Positions 11,265 to 23,399 of a stretch of DNA of 64,000 nucleotides are shown in pieces (position 1 is the stretch's first letter; every line of letters starts with the position of its first letter). Below the pieces are notes generated by a model, which worked only from the letters and a program-made list of their open reading frames with translations, was not told where the DNA came from and did not search any database. Source of the stretch: Hermetia illucens (lineage: Eukaryota > Arthropoda > Insecta > Diptera > Stratiomyidae); the NCBI RefSeq assembly GCF_905115235.1, contig NC_051854.1, positions 63,913,463-63,977,462 on the forward strand, read 5' to 3'. Made by a program: the position numbers and the translations under genes.

Positions 11265-11905
11265 AATTCGCTTATGTGGAGTCAGCCCGTCATCTACCTT
11301 ACAAACGGCCACATGCAAGGGGCTCGTTTGTTCCTTGTTGTAAAAATAACCAGTCAACTTGGCGGTGATAATTACATAAAATCATCAACTCGAACATAGG
11401 TTCCTTGCAAAAATTTCTAGGTCCTTATTGAAGTCTGTATCGGTCAGAGTTGGAATGGGAAGGTTAGCATTGCTAGTTCAAACAGACTGATCGTGATGGG
11501 CGTTGTGGGGGGCTTTCGTTCGACACTTGTCTAAACCAAATTTCATTCGAATATCTCGGCTGAACACAAATTTTGTTCTTCGAGCTGTTTATGACTTGTA
11601 TATTCTCTTCGCTAACATTTGCACAAATCAATGCCTGGGATGACGGGAAGTGGCATCGAGGGTGCCTTCGGCAGTAATGCGCTCAGAACGCTCAATATGC
11701 TAGAGGAGGAAACCCATTGCTTGCAGTGGGGCGAGGTATTGTCGATACTGCTGATTTTGTCCCCATCGACTCCTCGCTGCCAAATTCTCCGATGGCCTCA
11801 CACTCCTTGATGGTGCCCCTGATTGCTGCGAGTAGTAGTAGTACTGATTTGAAGCGCGCTGCACAGTCACATGCGAAAAATTTCAAATGCTCAATGAATC
11901 TTTGG
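11265..11905 (-). mobile_element. R2-like LINE, internally deleted copy
   Basis: Read on the minus strand, three blocks follow the same order as in the long copy at 17600-20740. They are an N-terminal segment (AIRGTIKECEAIGEFGSEESM, about 11690-11905), a piece around 11375-11450 matching the region near 19340-19390, and YFYNKEQTSPLHVAVCKVDDG (about 11265-11357) matching the region near 19700. The RT core is deleted. Confidence 0.7.
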
Positions 11906-11929
11906 TGCAACAAGGAACAGTATAATGTT

Positions 11930-13740
11930 AATAAAAATGGTTCATTTTCCTCAATCTGCTTATTCCGCTACCTGCCTGGACTTGCTGAAGTGGTCGTCAT
12001 AGATTGTAGCCAAACAGCTAAAGTAGGTAGAGCCATGTTTCTGACTACCGTGATTCTTAGACATTGAACCGCTTTACAATTAGCAGTTTCGACGCCATTC
12101 TGTTAATTATGGCAGCCCGACCTAGCCAACAAGTGAGATGAATCCCACCGTTATCCGTGCCAGATCTTAAATTTCTCTTTCTCCCGATTAAATGGGTGCG
12201 CATTTTATCCCTAACTGCAAGCGCCGGTGATAGCTAGTGAGTAACCTGCAAAACCACCAAGTTTCTGTGCTTTTCTCACCCGCACCTTAAAGCGGTGCAG
12301 CAGCCTAAAGCTGTTCACAGTGAAGATGGACTATTAATATATCGAACGAACGTAATTGCTTTGACGAATATCTTTGATTATTAACCGCAACGCGTCCGCT
12401 TAATGCAGAGATGCAAATCAACTAACGTCACGATTTAGCATCGATATCAGTGATGATCCCGTCCAATACATCACCCTTCCATTATAGCTGACCCCAGATG
12501 TCTATCCACAGTCCAGGATATAACTAACTCAAATCCGCTTTTCAGTTTGAAATTTCAAATATAAAATTCAATTGTACTTCACAATTACCAACCGAATAAA
12601 ATTGTTATAAATTAAAAGTAACAGTTCGAATCAATTTCTAGAAAAAAATTCACACGGTCTCCGCTTCTGCCACTATCAATGACTAATAGATTTCTCTTAT
12701 GTGGCACACGAGCCGCGCTAACAGCATTTCGAGCACACTCTAGCCGTTAAAGCCACATGCCATTCCTACTTGTCTATTAAATGATTTCTGTTTTTCGTTT
12801 TTGTTTTGAACAACCCACAGCATCAGTCCAATCACTCGTGCTGTTTTTTGTAATGAATAAATGTCAAAGTGGCCTCACTCAACTGCCCCCAGTCGAGTGA
12901 TCAGCTATTCCAGCATCATGGCGTTTGACTTGTATTTCATCTATGAAAACTGAGCCCAGCTTTAATCCAATGGCACGTGTCGATCTATAGCCTATAATTT
13001 TCATTAAATGGATGCAATCAAATGGAGAAAAAAAGCACACAAAACAAAAATCTATCCGAGGGAGCTCCTCATGCAAGCCAAGATGGCTGATCGTATCAGT
13101 TAGCGCTGTGCCGTTTCTCTAACGCCAATGTGGGGCCTGAATAGCGTTCACGATTGGTATCGTTGACCATCTGACCGTAGGCTTGGAACGTGATGCCTTC
13201 GCTTTGGTCCGCATTTGTTTCCCACGGTTCGGCTTTTACATTCTATTTATAAGCTTTATATCGTCGACACACGCTCCATTATGATCCCACAAAAGGTCAA
13301 CCGTCATTGATGTATTGACTCATTAAAACCGCGTCGGCTTTAAGCCTCTGCGAGTACGTGGAGCTGGCGTTAATTTATTATATTTTCTTGCGGCCATTTG
13401 TCAATCAGTTAAATAAATAAAGCGGTCAGTTCAGGTCATCAGTGTAAGTAGCATGAGCCATCTCCTGTAAAGCGATGTCAGTAGGTGCAGCATGATTCTG
13501 GGGTAAGGCTGGGGCCTATAAAAATAATTAGTCCAATTGTTTGTATGGTACTAAATCTTAGATTTTCGTAGATTTCTTCAATCTCAAAAGGTAAGCCCCT
13601 AGCTTACGAAAAGACCAAGGATATTTTACAAGTGGAGAATTTAAAAACCTAACGTTGAAACTTCAGGAGTTGTACAGTGCATTTTTCAATCAAATTTCAA
13701 TTCCTTTGCAGATTCTGTGCATTGCAATTGTTTCGGCATA
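11930..13740. other. Unassigned DNA with possible Notch-pathway binding sites
   Basis: I see no gene or recognised repeat in these 1.8 kb. It contains TGGCACGTGTCG (12971-12982), 11 of 12 matching the E(spl)-bHLH consensus TGGCACGTGYYA. It also has TTCCCACG (13219-13226), a canonical Su(H) site on the minus strand. Enhancer function is only a guess. Confidence 0.35.
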
Positions 13741-13744
13741 CATT

Positions 13745-14785
13745 ACTACCAGACTCCCCTCTCATCACCTCGTTGATAAACCCCGGGCAATGCAAAACAG
13801 CAGACAAAAGTGGGTGACCAGCATGTTGTAGGCGCCGTAAAACAGAGGTGAGTCATCTGATCCTCCAGGCTGGGGTCTGTACAAGAGGTTGACAATCTCT
13901 TCACAATATAATAATGTCCTAGTCCCAAAACCGATAGGGAATACAACGACGACTATGGCAGGAGGAAAAGGCTACAAATTTAAAACCTGGAATGTGCGCT
14001 TCCTCTTCAGAACTAGCCCTGTTGGAGTACCCATCCACCGAGATAGATATCTTGGTGGAACAGAAAACAAAATTATTAGATAGAGAGATGTTTGACTCTC
14101 AGAAGTACACTATTTTCAAAAGCGGAAAAAGTTTGGAGATGCACAGACTTCAGGCTAACCAATGGAAGAACTGGTGCACGTTAAATGAAACCTAAACTTT
14201 TCAACGTTTGGGCAATCAACGTAAATACTTCAATGGAAAATAAGGACGATTAAGTAAAAGGCCATTGAACGACCTAAAGATAGCAGTTGACCGCTTCAAC
14301 CCAAATATCGGAAAAGCGCTGCTTCAGTGTGGAAGTACTAAGGACCATAGTCTTGACAATGGCATTGGCATCGATATGTTCCCTCACTGCAGGATACGAA
14401 TTGACCATGTGCACGACCAGATGAGATAGATCACATCATCATTAACAAATGAGTGGCATCTGGCATCCTGGACGTGCGCTCATACCACAACAGCGACCAC
14501 CATTTCGTCAGAGCAATATATCAGTGCTGGGAGGCAATACGAGAAGGGACCCCCAAGAGCGGAACGGGTTGAATACGTGCAATTAAGAGGTAACGCACAC
14601 AAGATCTGCGCGAAGAGAAAACGGAAATAGATATATAAACGACGAGATCGCAGGTTGTAAGATAACTCTAAGAGATTCGCTTGCAATTTGACAGAAAATA
14701 GAGGCAGGATTCCAGTTCAGAACGATGTGTTCTGTCTCGCCATTCACACTCAGAGAAGTCAAGTACGCCCTAAACACGATACAAA
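13745..14785 (+). mobile_element. Family 2 LINE (CFDP2/RTE-like), 5' region and endonuclease
   Basis: The endonuclease opens with FKTWNVRFLFRTSPVG (near 13975), followed by TRK-YTIFKSGK-type sequence near 14110. The linker GPPRAERVEYVQLR is near 14550. The same element resumes at 15640 after the GACA element, so the two parts are one interrupted copy. It is decayed. Confidence 0.7.
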
Positions 14786-14786
14786 A

Positions 14787-15630
14787 TAAACAAGTCGGGA
14801 AACCGGAAGCTAGACGCTTCAGGTATGAAAGGTTTTGCGTATTTCTTTTATAAAGAGATTTGGGTGTGCATTTGTCCCATTAGCATGTAGCACGTAAAAT
14901 ATGCATATATTATGTGAAAATAGCCACTTTCAAGTGATATTGACATTCATAGTCTCGAATTTGCAGAGAAGCGACAGCTTTGAACTAGTATTACTTTGTT
15001 GGTAATAGTGCGATTTTCACCAAAGTTGGCAGGATCATGCTCTATGCTGTAGCCTATATTGTTTGTGATTCTAGGGTGAACTTAAGGGGAGTTTTCCTGT
15101 CAATTACTAAAAATTATAGTAATGTACTATTATTAACTTTATTTGAACAGATATCGGTATGGAGGGTATTTCGGACCCTAGGCACCATATAGTGACAGCC
15201 CCCTGATTTTTTTCAGATTTTTCGGTTGGGTAGTTTCTGAGAATGGGTTCGTTGAAAAAATGACCACTTTCAACCCCCGCACCCCCCACCTTTTCAACAA
15301 ATGTCAAAACTAAGACCGGCTTCGAAAAGTACTAATCGAGACCTTTCATTTGATACCCCACATGACTATATTTGATGAAAAAAAATTTACACCCTCCATT
15401 TGCATGTATGGGGACCCCCCTTAAATTCGTCGTAAAAGGATGTAACTCGCTATATGCGTGAGAGTTCACAGTTCCCACCTTTCTACCAAATTTGGTGCCA
15501 ATCGCGACAACCGTCTCCGAGGAAAATGCGTGTGACGGACAGACAGACAGACATACAGACAGACAGACGGACAGACAGACAGACAGTAAACCGATTTTAA
15601 TAAGGTTTTGTTTTACAAACAAAACCTTAA
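14787..15630 (+). repeat. GACA-hairpin element, most complete copy
   Basis: A non-coding element starts ACAAGTCGGGAAACCGGAAG. Near its right end is a (GACA)n-type run (about 15536-15585), followed by CCGATTTTAATAAGG and a perfect hairpin, AAGGTTTTGTTT (15602-15613) and AAACAAAACCTT (15617-15628), with a 3-base loop. Related copies are at 26705, 30358 and 55683. It sits inside a family 2 LINE. I do not know its class: there is no transposase, and the terminal hairpin recalls rolling-circle elements, but no CTRR end is evident. Confidence 0.75.
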
Positions 15631-15639
15631 AAAGGTGCT

Positions 15640-16265
15640 TGTAGATAGAATACTTGCATGGGATGATGGGTAGGATGATTGGTCTGACGAAACTATGTTG
15701 GAATATTGGCGAAAGATATCGTTGTTATGTACATGCTATAAAGTCCTGTCAGAAAATAATCGACAAAGGGTTCAAATTATTCTGAAAAAATACTGTTGCG
15801 AAGACCAAGGAGGAAAGTCACCCATTGATCAGATATTCTCAGTGAAGGACTAGAGAAGTGTAGGGAATATAAAGTGACTTTCCACCAAATCGTCATTGAC
15901 TCTAAACAGGCAGGCGACAATATCGATCGCTCGGTATAGTATAAAGTATTATCTGAATTTCAAGTTCCGCCGAAATTAATTGGACTCACCAGAATGACAC
16001 TGAGCCAGTCTAGCTCTCAAGTAGATGTGTTGGCAGTAATAAAGCATCGCTCTGGAGTATATAATCCGAAAGATGCCAATGGATCTACATAAATGGTACT
16101 CTACTGTACAAATCATCCTGGATAGTGGCCTAGGTAGACCATTTCAATATCCCGGTACCGATAGAGAACGCAAAGGAAGTCCTTCTGAAACTTAATGGAA
16201 AAAGAAGGAAAGAAGACTTAAAAATAAACGAAGGAAAAACCAAAATCTTGACTCAAAATTAAAGA
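15640..16265 (+). mobile_element. Family 2 LINE, RT part (continuation)
   Basis: Matches the RT finger/palm region of the 44.9-47.4 kb copy: KSPIDQIFSVKD, then VIDSKQAGDNIDRS and SEFQVPPKLIGLTRMTLSQ, ending in a LKINEGKTK segment near 16230. The order continues from 14785, across the GACA element. Decayed. Confidence 0.68.
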
Positions 16266-16429
16266 AAATTAGGAGGAACTAATAGCTATTATCAGCGTCG
16301 AGGTAACATCTCAAAAGAATGTGAGATGACAGGTCCCATAAGCATTTTAGATAGTGGCAACGAACATCTGACAGCTACGTTGGTGCGAGTGAAGATGATT
16401 TCCTATACCTCGTTCAAACACGTTTAAAC

Positions 16430-16800
16430 TGTACTTATGACTACAAGAAGATGGACGTGGATCTGGGACTGCGCCGAACGTTTTCGTGTCGATTCGTGTT
16501 GGCGGACATTAGCACCTCCATTTTAGGCACAGACTTCCTGTGTTATTATGGGCTCTTAGTGGACCTGCAGAGCAAAGCCTTAATAGACCCCACAACCTCT
16601 CGTCAGGAAAAATTTCACCTGCGCCATTGACACTTTTTCGATTGTTTTCGAGGATGTTACCGACCATCGCATTCGCGCATTCCTCAGGAAATATAGCAAC
16701 ATCACTCCTAAAAGTAATTTCTCCAAGCCGGTTAGCACAATTGCTCTACCAGAATCCGAACAACAAAGTTCTAAGTGTGGCAGATATATCAAAATCACTC
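16430..16800 (+). mobile_element. Fossil Ty3/gypsy pol fragment (protease region)
   Basis: Contains a retropepsin C-terminal signature of Ty3/gypsy elements (DLGLRRTFSCRFVLADIS, then ILGTDFL and YGLLVDL) and a short downstream stretch. No LTRs are recognisable near it. It is a small broken remnant of an old copy between two LINE fragments. Confidence 0.75.
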
Positions 16801-16804
16801 GGTC

Positions 16805-17510
16805 TTTTGTCGGTTTTCATCAAGGAAGCACCATTCTCTTTGTTCTTTTTGTAGACAGCGCCACACAGGACATTGAACTTCCTCTACATTGCTCTATGCA
16901 GATGAAATTTCCTAATGTCTCACAACAGTAACTTGCCCCAAAAATGCAATGATCGTGTGATATAGCACGGCCTTCAACTGAATCTGGATAAAAGGGAGTT
17001 TTTGACAACTGATCCTTATGAAACAGAAATTAACACTGCCAGGTATCGCGCCCTGCCAAAAACAGAACGATTTAACAAAGTATTTCAGATCAATGCTTTT
17101 ACCGAATGGTGAAATTGCTTGACGCATAAATACAACCTGGATGAAGTCGCGTTCCGCATTCGCATCTTTTACGATCGACATATCAACGATAGTCCCTGGT
17201 TCAAAATCTACTGTAGGTTTTTTGGTCCTGTTACACTATACGGTTCTGAGCGCTGACTGGCTACTAAAGGTAATGGATGCCGACTTGTGTTAATGGAGAC
17301 AAAGGTTTTGTATTGGCGCCAGTGGCCATGCTCACATCGAAGTGAGGACATTCATGATCTTTATGGGGTTTCATCAATCGTGAGCAAATTGCCAGAGAGG
17401 CGTCTTTGATTGTATGGTCACCTAATTCACGTTAACGAGAACTTACTAGCTAAGATTGAGCTGAGCATTGAAGCCAATGGTAAATGACCAAAAAGCCGAC
17501 AAAACAACAA
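16805..17510 (+). mobile_element. Family 1 LINE, 3' half
   Basis: Starts at the RT palm (HQGSTILFVLFVDS) and runs through TDP-ETEINT, YGSER-type blocks and LYGHLIHVNENLLAKIELSIE to the family tail near 17500. Many stops. Confidence 0.72.
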
Positions 17511-17599
17511 TTAATTGATATACTAAAAAGTGATTTATGAACCTCTTAACTCCCCCGAAAGGATGAAGGACAATGACCGAGAAAACTGGTGCATTCGAT

Positions 17600-20500
17600 C
17601 GGAATGATTCAACCCCGGTATAAAAATAAATGAACTATAGCGACACAATCTCCGCCACTATCAGGGAGCGTGTTCGACTTGAGGTCATCGGGGAAACTGG
17701 TGACGGAGAGTTGATGGGGGCAGAGGCGGTGGCATCAACAACACCACGCCGCACTGCAGGCAACAGCTTCAGTACTCGCCGAAGCACTCTTGTTCACCGT
17801 CCAGTTGAGGTTCGGGACGACTTCCAAAGAGCGTGTATAGAATTCTCGGATGTGGATCCTTTGCACAGATCAAGTATTCCCAGGCTCAAACCACTGATGA
17901 GATTGCATCTCGGCTGTGTGCTGATATGTTGCTGCTGCAACTACAACTACACTTGCGTATTGTGGTGCAGTTGCGACTATCAGATTGCACGGTCAGAAGA
18001 TTCGCTTTCGTGTTATCGGTTTGAGTGACCAAAGAGACCCACCATGGAAAATCCGTCTGAAACATCGGCGGGACTCACTAAGGCAGGACATTGCTACAAT
18101 GATTCAGTGGGTGAGAAATAAAGTGCAGAGGATTTACAGAAACGATGCCATCCCCAGAGAGACAGCCGTGGTTGAAATTCTAGACACACTAAAGCAGAAA
18201 CTTTCTGTCATATGCAGTCGGTTACGACGGAATGGCGAAAATCATTCCAGACGTGTCCAGAATGCAACATACGCGAGAAACCAGTGGAACTTTATCAGGT
18301 CACTCAACGAATCCCAGCAGAGCGTTCAGACAGTACAGTTTTGGGTGACGGATGCGAAAGAGTGTTGGGGTGGACTTTGGGGGTTACCCGCCCAGTATAC
18401 TGAGCATGCTGAGTGGCATGAATTTTGTGGATGTTACCAAAGAGGAAGTTCGACGAGCCATAAACAGCTCGAAGAACTGGAGGGGCCCCAGGTATGGATC
18501 GGGTGCAGAATTTTTGGTATAAGAAATTTACCAGTGTACACAGTCGGTTGGCACACAGCATTAACCAGGTCATGAGTCGGCAGGAGGAATTTCCACCCTC
18601 CCTCACTGCGGGGATTACCTACCTTATCCCTAAGAAACACTCGGTGCAGGACCCCACAGACACAAGACCGATCACTTGCAGGGGTCATTGCACACCTCGA
18701 GACCAACAACATTCTGTCCGAGGAGCAGAAGGGCTGCCGAGTTGGATGACAAGGTTGCAAAGAGCAACTCATTGTCGACTCGGTAGTTGTAGGACAAGCA
18801 ACTAGAGGCCAAAGAAACCTCTTTAGTTGCTATATCGATTATGCCAAGGATTTTGATAGCGCCCCGCATACCTGGCTAATCGATATCCTACATCTGTATC
18901 GCATTGATCACAAACTAATAAAATGTTTGGCGACTGTCATGGCAGGGTGGCATACCACCTTATCAGTGCGTACATCTGAGGGTGCTAAAACCTCAGAGCC
19001 CATCCGTATATGGAGGGGCATCTTCTAGGGGGATTCGTTGAGTCCCCTTTGGTTTTGTATGACACTGAACCCCCTTTCATGGCTACTGAATGAAGCTAGA
19101 GGGCATGGTTTTGCAATAAAGTGCAAGTGCAAATTGACACACTTGATGTACTTAGATGACATCAAGTTGTATGCTGGTACTGACAACGATCTTGGAAGGC
19201 TGTTGCGAATAGTAGACATGCTCAGCCGTGATATTCGGATGGAGTTTGGATTAGACAACTGTCGAATCCAAGCCATTCGCAAGGGTTAACACGAGGAGCA
19301 TGCCGGACATAGTATTGGTGAAGCTATGACGGAGACAGACTTCTAGAAGTACCTAGGAATTCTGCAAGGAACCCATGCTCGAGTTGGTGATCTGAAGGAT
19401 GCTCTGGTGTCCGAATTCCTGCGACGCGTAAAGCTGGTGCTGAAATCGCATCTCTCGGGGGATAAGATAAGCGCATTGAATGTATTCACTATCCCTTCAC
19501 TGGCATTATGCATTCGGAATATTTCCGTGAATGAATACCGATCTGGAAAATGTCCAGCGGCGGATACGGACAATTATGTCCAAATTCCGAATGCATCATC
19601 CAAAGTCTGCCGTAGAGCGGATGAACCTGCCTCGTGACATCGGAATTAGGGGCGTGGTTTACATGGCGGCACAACATCATCGCCAAGTCGAATCGCTGCT
19701 CGTTTATTTTTACAGCAAAGAACAGGCGAGTCCCTTGCATGCGGCTGTCTGTAAGGCAGACTGTGGACTGACTCCACTTAACTTGAAGGATCGATCTTTC
19801 AATCCTCTAAGTGGGGTGAAGTCGGACGATGAATGGAAGTCAAAGGCAATGCACGGTAAACACGTGAATTGTCTTTGGCAGCCACTTATCGATTTGCATT
19901 TGTCGAACAGATGGCTTTGTGCTAGGGACGTCTTTGCTGAGACGGAGGGGTTCATGTGTGCCATTCAGGACGGCGTGGTCGCCACCCCAGCTTATAGAAG
20001 GGTCATCATGGAAGAACGGGTGGAGAACGACCAGTGCAGAATGTGTGGTTTGGCGTTGGAGATGTTGGACCATCTCATTTCTGGCTGTACTGTTATGGCA
20101 CCGGTGCAATATATCACCAGGCATAATGCTGTGTGTAAGGTTATCCATCAAAACCTTGCATACAAGCATGGGCTGATCACGGAAACATGTCCGGTTTACT
20201 GATATGAGCCGCAAACAGTACTTGATAGTCCTGCTTACAGCATGTATTGGGATCGGCAAATTCTGACTGATCGCCATATTCCACACAGCAAACCTGACGT
20301 CCTGTTAGTTGACAAGACGGGTCGCTCCACATATATTATTGATGTTGCTATCCCCCATAATAGCAACATTGAACGGAAATACGTGGAGAGGAAGGTGAAC
20401 AATGAGCCACTGGCTCGGGAAATCAAAGAAATTTGGCGTCTCGAGCAGGTGGTTGTGGTTCCCATAATATTGTCAGCTACAGGTATTGTAACTAAATCCC

Positions 20501-20740
20501 TCACGGCTTCCCTTGATGTCCTGGGACTTTCGCACAGTCTGGTTCAAACTATGCAGAAATACACCATTCTGCATACGTGCTCGATGTTGCCGCAAGTTCT
20601 CGACGGATTCTTCCATTAACGTACCGCCGGCCACCACCACCAGCGCCCCTTCAATTTTTAAGTAGGTAGGATCGTCCGAGGCTAAATGCTTGGCACTTAG
20701 TGTTAGTATTAGCTATATAGCAAAGTCTGATATTTTAAAC
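17600..20740 (+). mobile_element. R2-like LINE with restriction-like endonuclease, nearly full coding length
   Basis: The most complete LINE here. The N-terminal region (from about 17640) is followed by IRFRVIGLSDQR-PPWK (18000). RT begins near 18500 (PPSLTAGITYLIPKKHSVQD) and includes YIDYAKDFDSAPHTWLIDIL, the GDSLSPLWF block and the active-site LMYLDDIKLYAG (YLDD, near 19150). After the RT come the zinc motif CRMCGLALEMLDHLISGC (near 20040) and the PD-(D/E)XK-type endonuclease core KPDVLLVDKTGRSTYIIDVA (near 20290). That order defines RLE-type LINEs (R2 and relatives). Frame changes break it, and a TAG (19026-19028) replaces the Gln codon of the FQGD motif. The coding end is at 20617. R2 itself sits in 28S rDNA, and no rDNA is seen here. 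Confidence 0.88.
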
Positions 20741-20759
20741 TGGGCGGCGTTTTAACGTA

Positions 20760-23395
20760 CGTTTCTGAAAGATTCACAAGCCGCAAAAAATGGTTTTGCA
20801 CTGCGCGGGATTCGAATCTTGGACACGTTGAATGTTCTGCGGTATCTCTTGTGACTTGATTTGAATTTGAATAATAGTGACACAAAAACAAACGAAATCA
20901 TATATTATCAATTAGGATTGGAGTTACAGTTTAAAAAATGTTAACTCACATTGAAATGATCCTCAAAATCTAGGCCTGACTCCATAGTAACTGTATTCCG
21001 TTGGACGATGGCGATTCACTTCTTGCGAAAATTTCCTTTCGGAACAGCCAAAGAGGCTTTCTGGGCAGTTTTTGTGGACCTATTTGTGCAGCAAGGCACG
21101 AAACAATATTTCATCGTCCTCCTTAGCATTTCAGGCGGGAAATTAATTCAGTTTTATATTTTTATGAGTAACTGCCAATTGCCGGGCTACTAAAGTTTCT
21201 TGGCTGGAGTTGTGATGTTACATAACATGACGCAGGCTTTTTAGTCTGTTTGAATTTGGTTGAAATTTTAAATCAAAAGGAAATGTGATAACCCATCCAT
21301 CGTTTCCAGTTAACCCGTTGGGGAGTGCTTGCATGGCCGGGCTCTGATTGTGGTCCCATATTCAATCCGTGTTCGAGGAGGACCGTGGGATTATGCCTAC
21401 ACGGCAGCTACTCACGTTAAACCCCCAGGACTTTCAACCCATCCATCGTTGACATTTTATTGAAGAAAAAAATGTTAGCAAGATATTTGATACTAACAAA
21501 AAGTAGAAAGTTTAGGTCAATCAACGTCACTTTGATCGTCAAAATAATCCAAAATGAGTTACAAAAAAAAGCCCAAAATTATATAAATGTCAAATTAAAG
21601 ACCATCTAATCTGAAAAGCTAATATACCTGTATAATTTATGGAAGATACACTGCCAGAAGCCAAAAATCAAAGACGTCAAGATTTAATCTGGGACGAACA
21701 GTTAGCGATAACGACAATAAATTTGCTTTCTAATTTTGTAGTTTATTTTAGCTTCCCCGAAAAGAAGTGCCACTTTGTTTCGTAGGACTCAATGCCCTAC
21801 ATATTAACTCCAGTCTTCTGATCTGCCTAGCACTTTTCTATCACTTTGCACGCAGACCCAGCCTGCCTGAGTCCATGTTATTTGATTCTTTTCACACGCC
21901 TAGGGTTATTTTGCATACAATTAATGTTCCCCTTAGATTGATCATAATTTAAATGAATAAAATGAATAAGTTACAACTCATTATATGGATTAAATAAAAA
22001 AAAATTGCTTAGAATAACGGTACTTATTTCTTCTCAGTATACTATAATTTGTGTTCTGCGCCATGCGCTTTTCATATTTGCATTTGAATAATCCTAAACA
22101 CGGAATCTGAAATTTTTCCGAAGACTATCAAAAGCATTAAATGTTAGCAGATATTCATTGGACTTTATGATCAAATGCCGACCGCAATTTAGCTAGATTT
22201 CAAAGATGATAATTCGTCAGTGACAAACAGGCGGGATAGCTCCTTGCTTTCTTTCGGAATAATACTCACTTTAACAAAGAAACTACAGAGGTGACGCCAG
22301 GAAAAAGAGACTGGACGTGGCGGCAGATGAAAGGGGCGGTTTCATTCACCATTCGGAAAAGAAGAGTTTTTGGAATGTTTTCCTGTAAAGCAAATGACTT
22401 TTTATATTAATGTAAAAATGACCAGATCCATTCAAAGACGAATGCCTTAAGCGACCTATTACTATTACTATAGTAACACATCTATTTATATCATTTAATC
22501 ATTTATCCTATATAATATTATACATTTTATCTGATCCAATAATCCAATAAATACTCCTCAACCAATTGTTTAGGTTTAGAGTTTTTAAAAAACTATTTGA
22601 AAAATCTGAAACTAATGATGATATCAAAGTTTTATCTGCGTTGAATATGCTGGTGTTTTTTTTTTATTTTCGCCGACATAAATACTTTTATCGTATTTCC
22701 GTCCACTGAAGTTTTTATTGATTTATTGATAGCAATCAGATCGCATCAGGGAGTTTAGCCGTACTTGATGATTAAATTCAATATTTAATTTGAACTAGAA
22801 GATAAAAATCTGCCCACTCCCTCGGCAAATAAAATAGGCTCAGTTTTGTTGACTTTCCCACAATTATTAAATAGGTGACAATTTGCAAGATTTTTCATGT
22901 TCCCCAGGTATAGTACCTGGTTTAACACATGTACACATGTAAACTCGAATGTTTCAATGTGACGCGTGTTTGTCTTCAAGGAAATATGATTGGTTCCGAC
23001 TACCGTTTGTGTTTTTCTTCTCTATTTGTTGTATAGAACAAAATAATCGGATAATGGCCGTTTGTACTGCCTTAAGTAGTAGATATTGTCTATGAGCTGC
23101 TAAAATATCAACCAATGGAACCCGAAATCCCAATGTTTAATTTACACCTTGAGATGCGCAGCAACCCTGCGAACAATATTGTGACTTCTAACTGCATGTT
23201 TACGTCTTTCTTTTCGTTGGTTTCTTCTGAAACAGAGAACAAGAAAAGATATTGAAAACAGTAGCTTGGAAATTACTCCAAATGAACTTAATTACTCCCT
23301 GCAAATCGCAGTTGAGTTTTTGTTTCTTTGATGTATTTCGAAAAAAACCCTGGAAAATTAAATAAAATAAATAAATGAAATTAAATAAATAAAAT
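20760..23395. other. Unassigned AT-rich DNA
   Basis: No gene is supported in 2.6 kb. It holds one repeat X copy (21312-21430), scattered short ORFs without domains, and near 23355-23395 a run of AATAAA-like repeats abutting a LINE. Confidence 0.45.
21312..21430 (-). repeat. Interspersed repeat X, copy
   Basis: GAGGACCGTGGGATTATGCC followed by TACACGGCAG is the inverted form of the repeat X core at 4475 and 37790. Confidence 0.5.
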
Positions 23396-23399
23396 CCCT

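Noticed and set aside
15536-15590. GACA repeats as a CRISPR-like array
   Set aside because: This is a simple tetranucleotide microsatellite without spacers, in a eukaryotic element.
20790-20860. tRNA-like box B (GATTCGAATCCCGC on the minus strand)
   Set aside because: No box A, no cloverleaf and no acceptor pairing could be found; it may be a decayed SINE head at most.
21008-21193. 61-codon plus-strand ORF with hydrophobic stretches
   Set aside because: No splice partners, no domain, and the length is expected by chance in this base composition.
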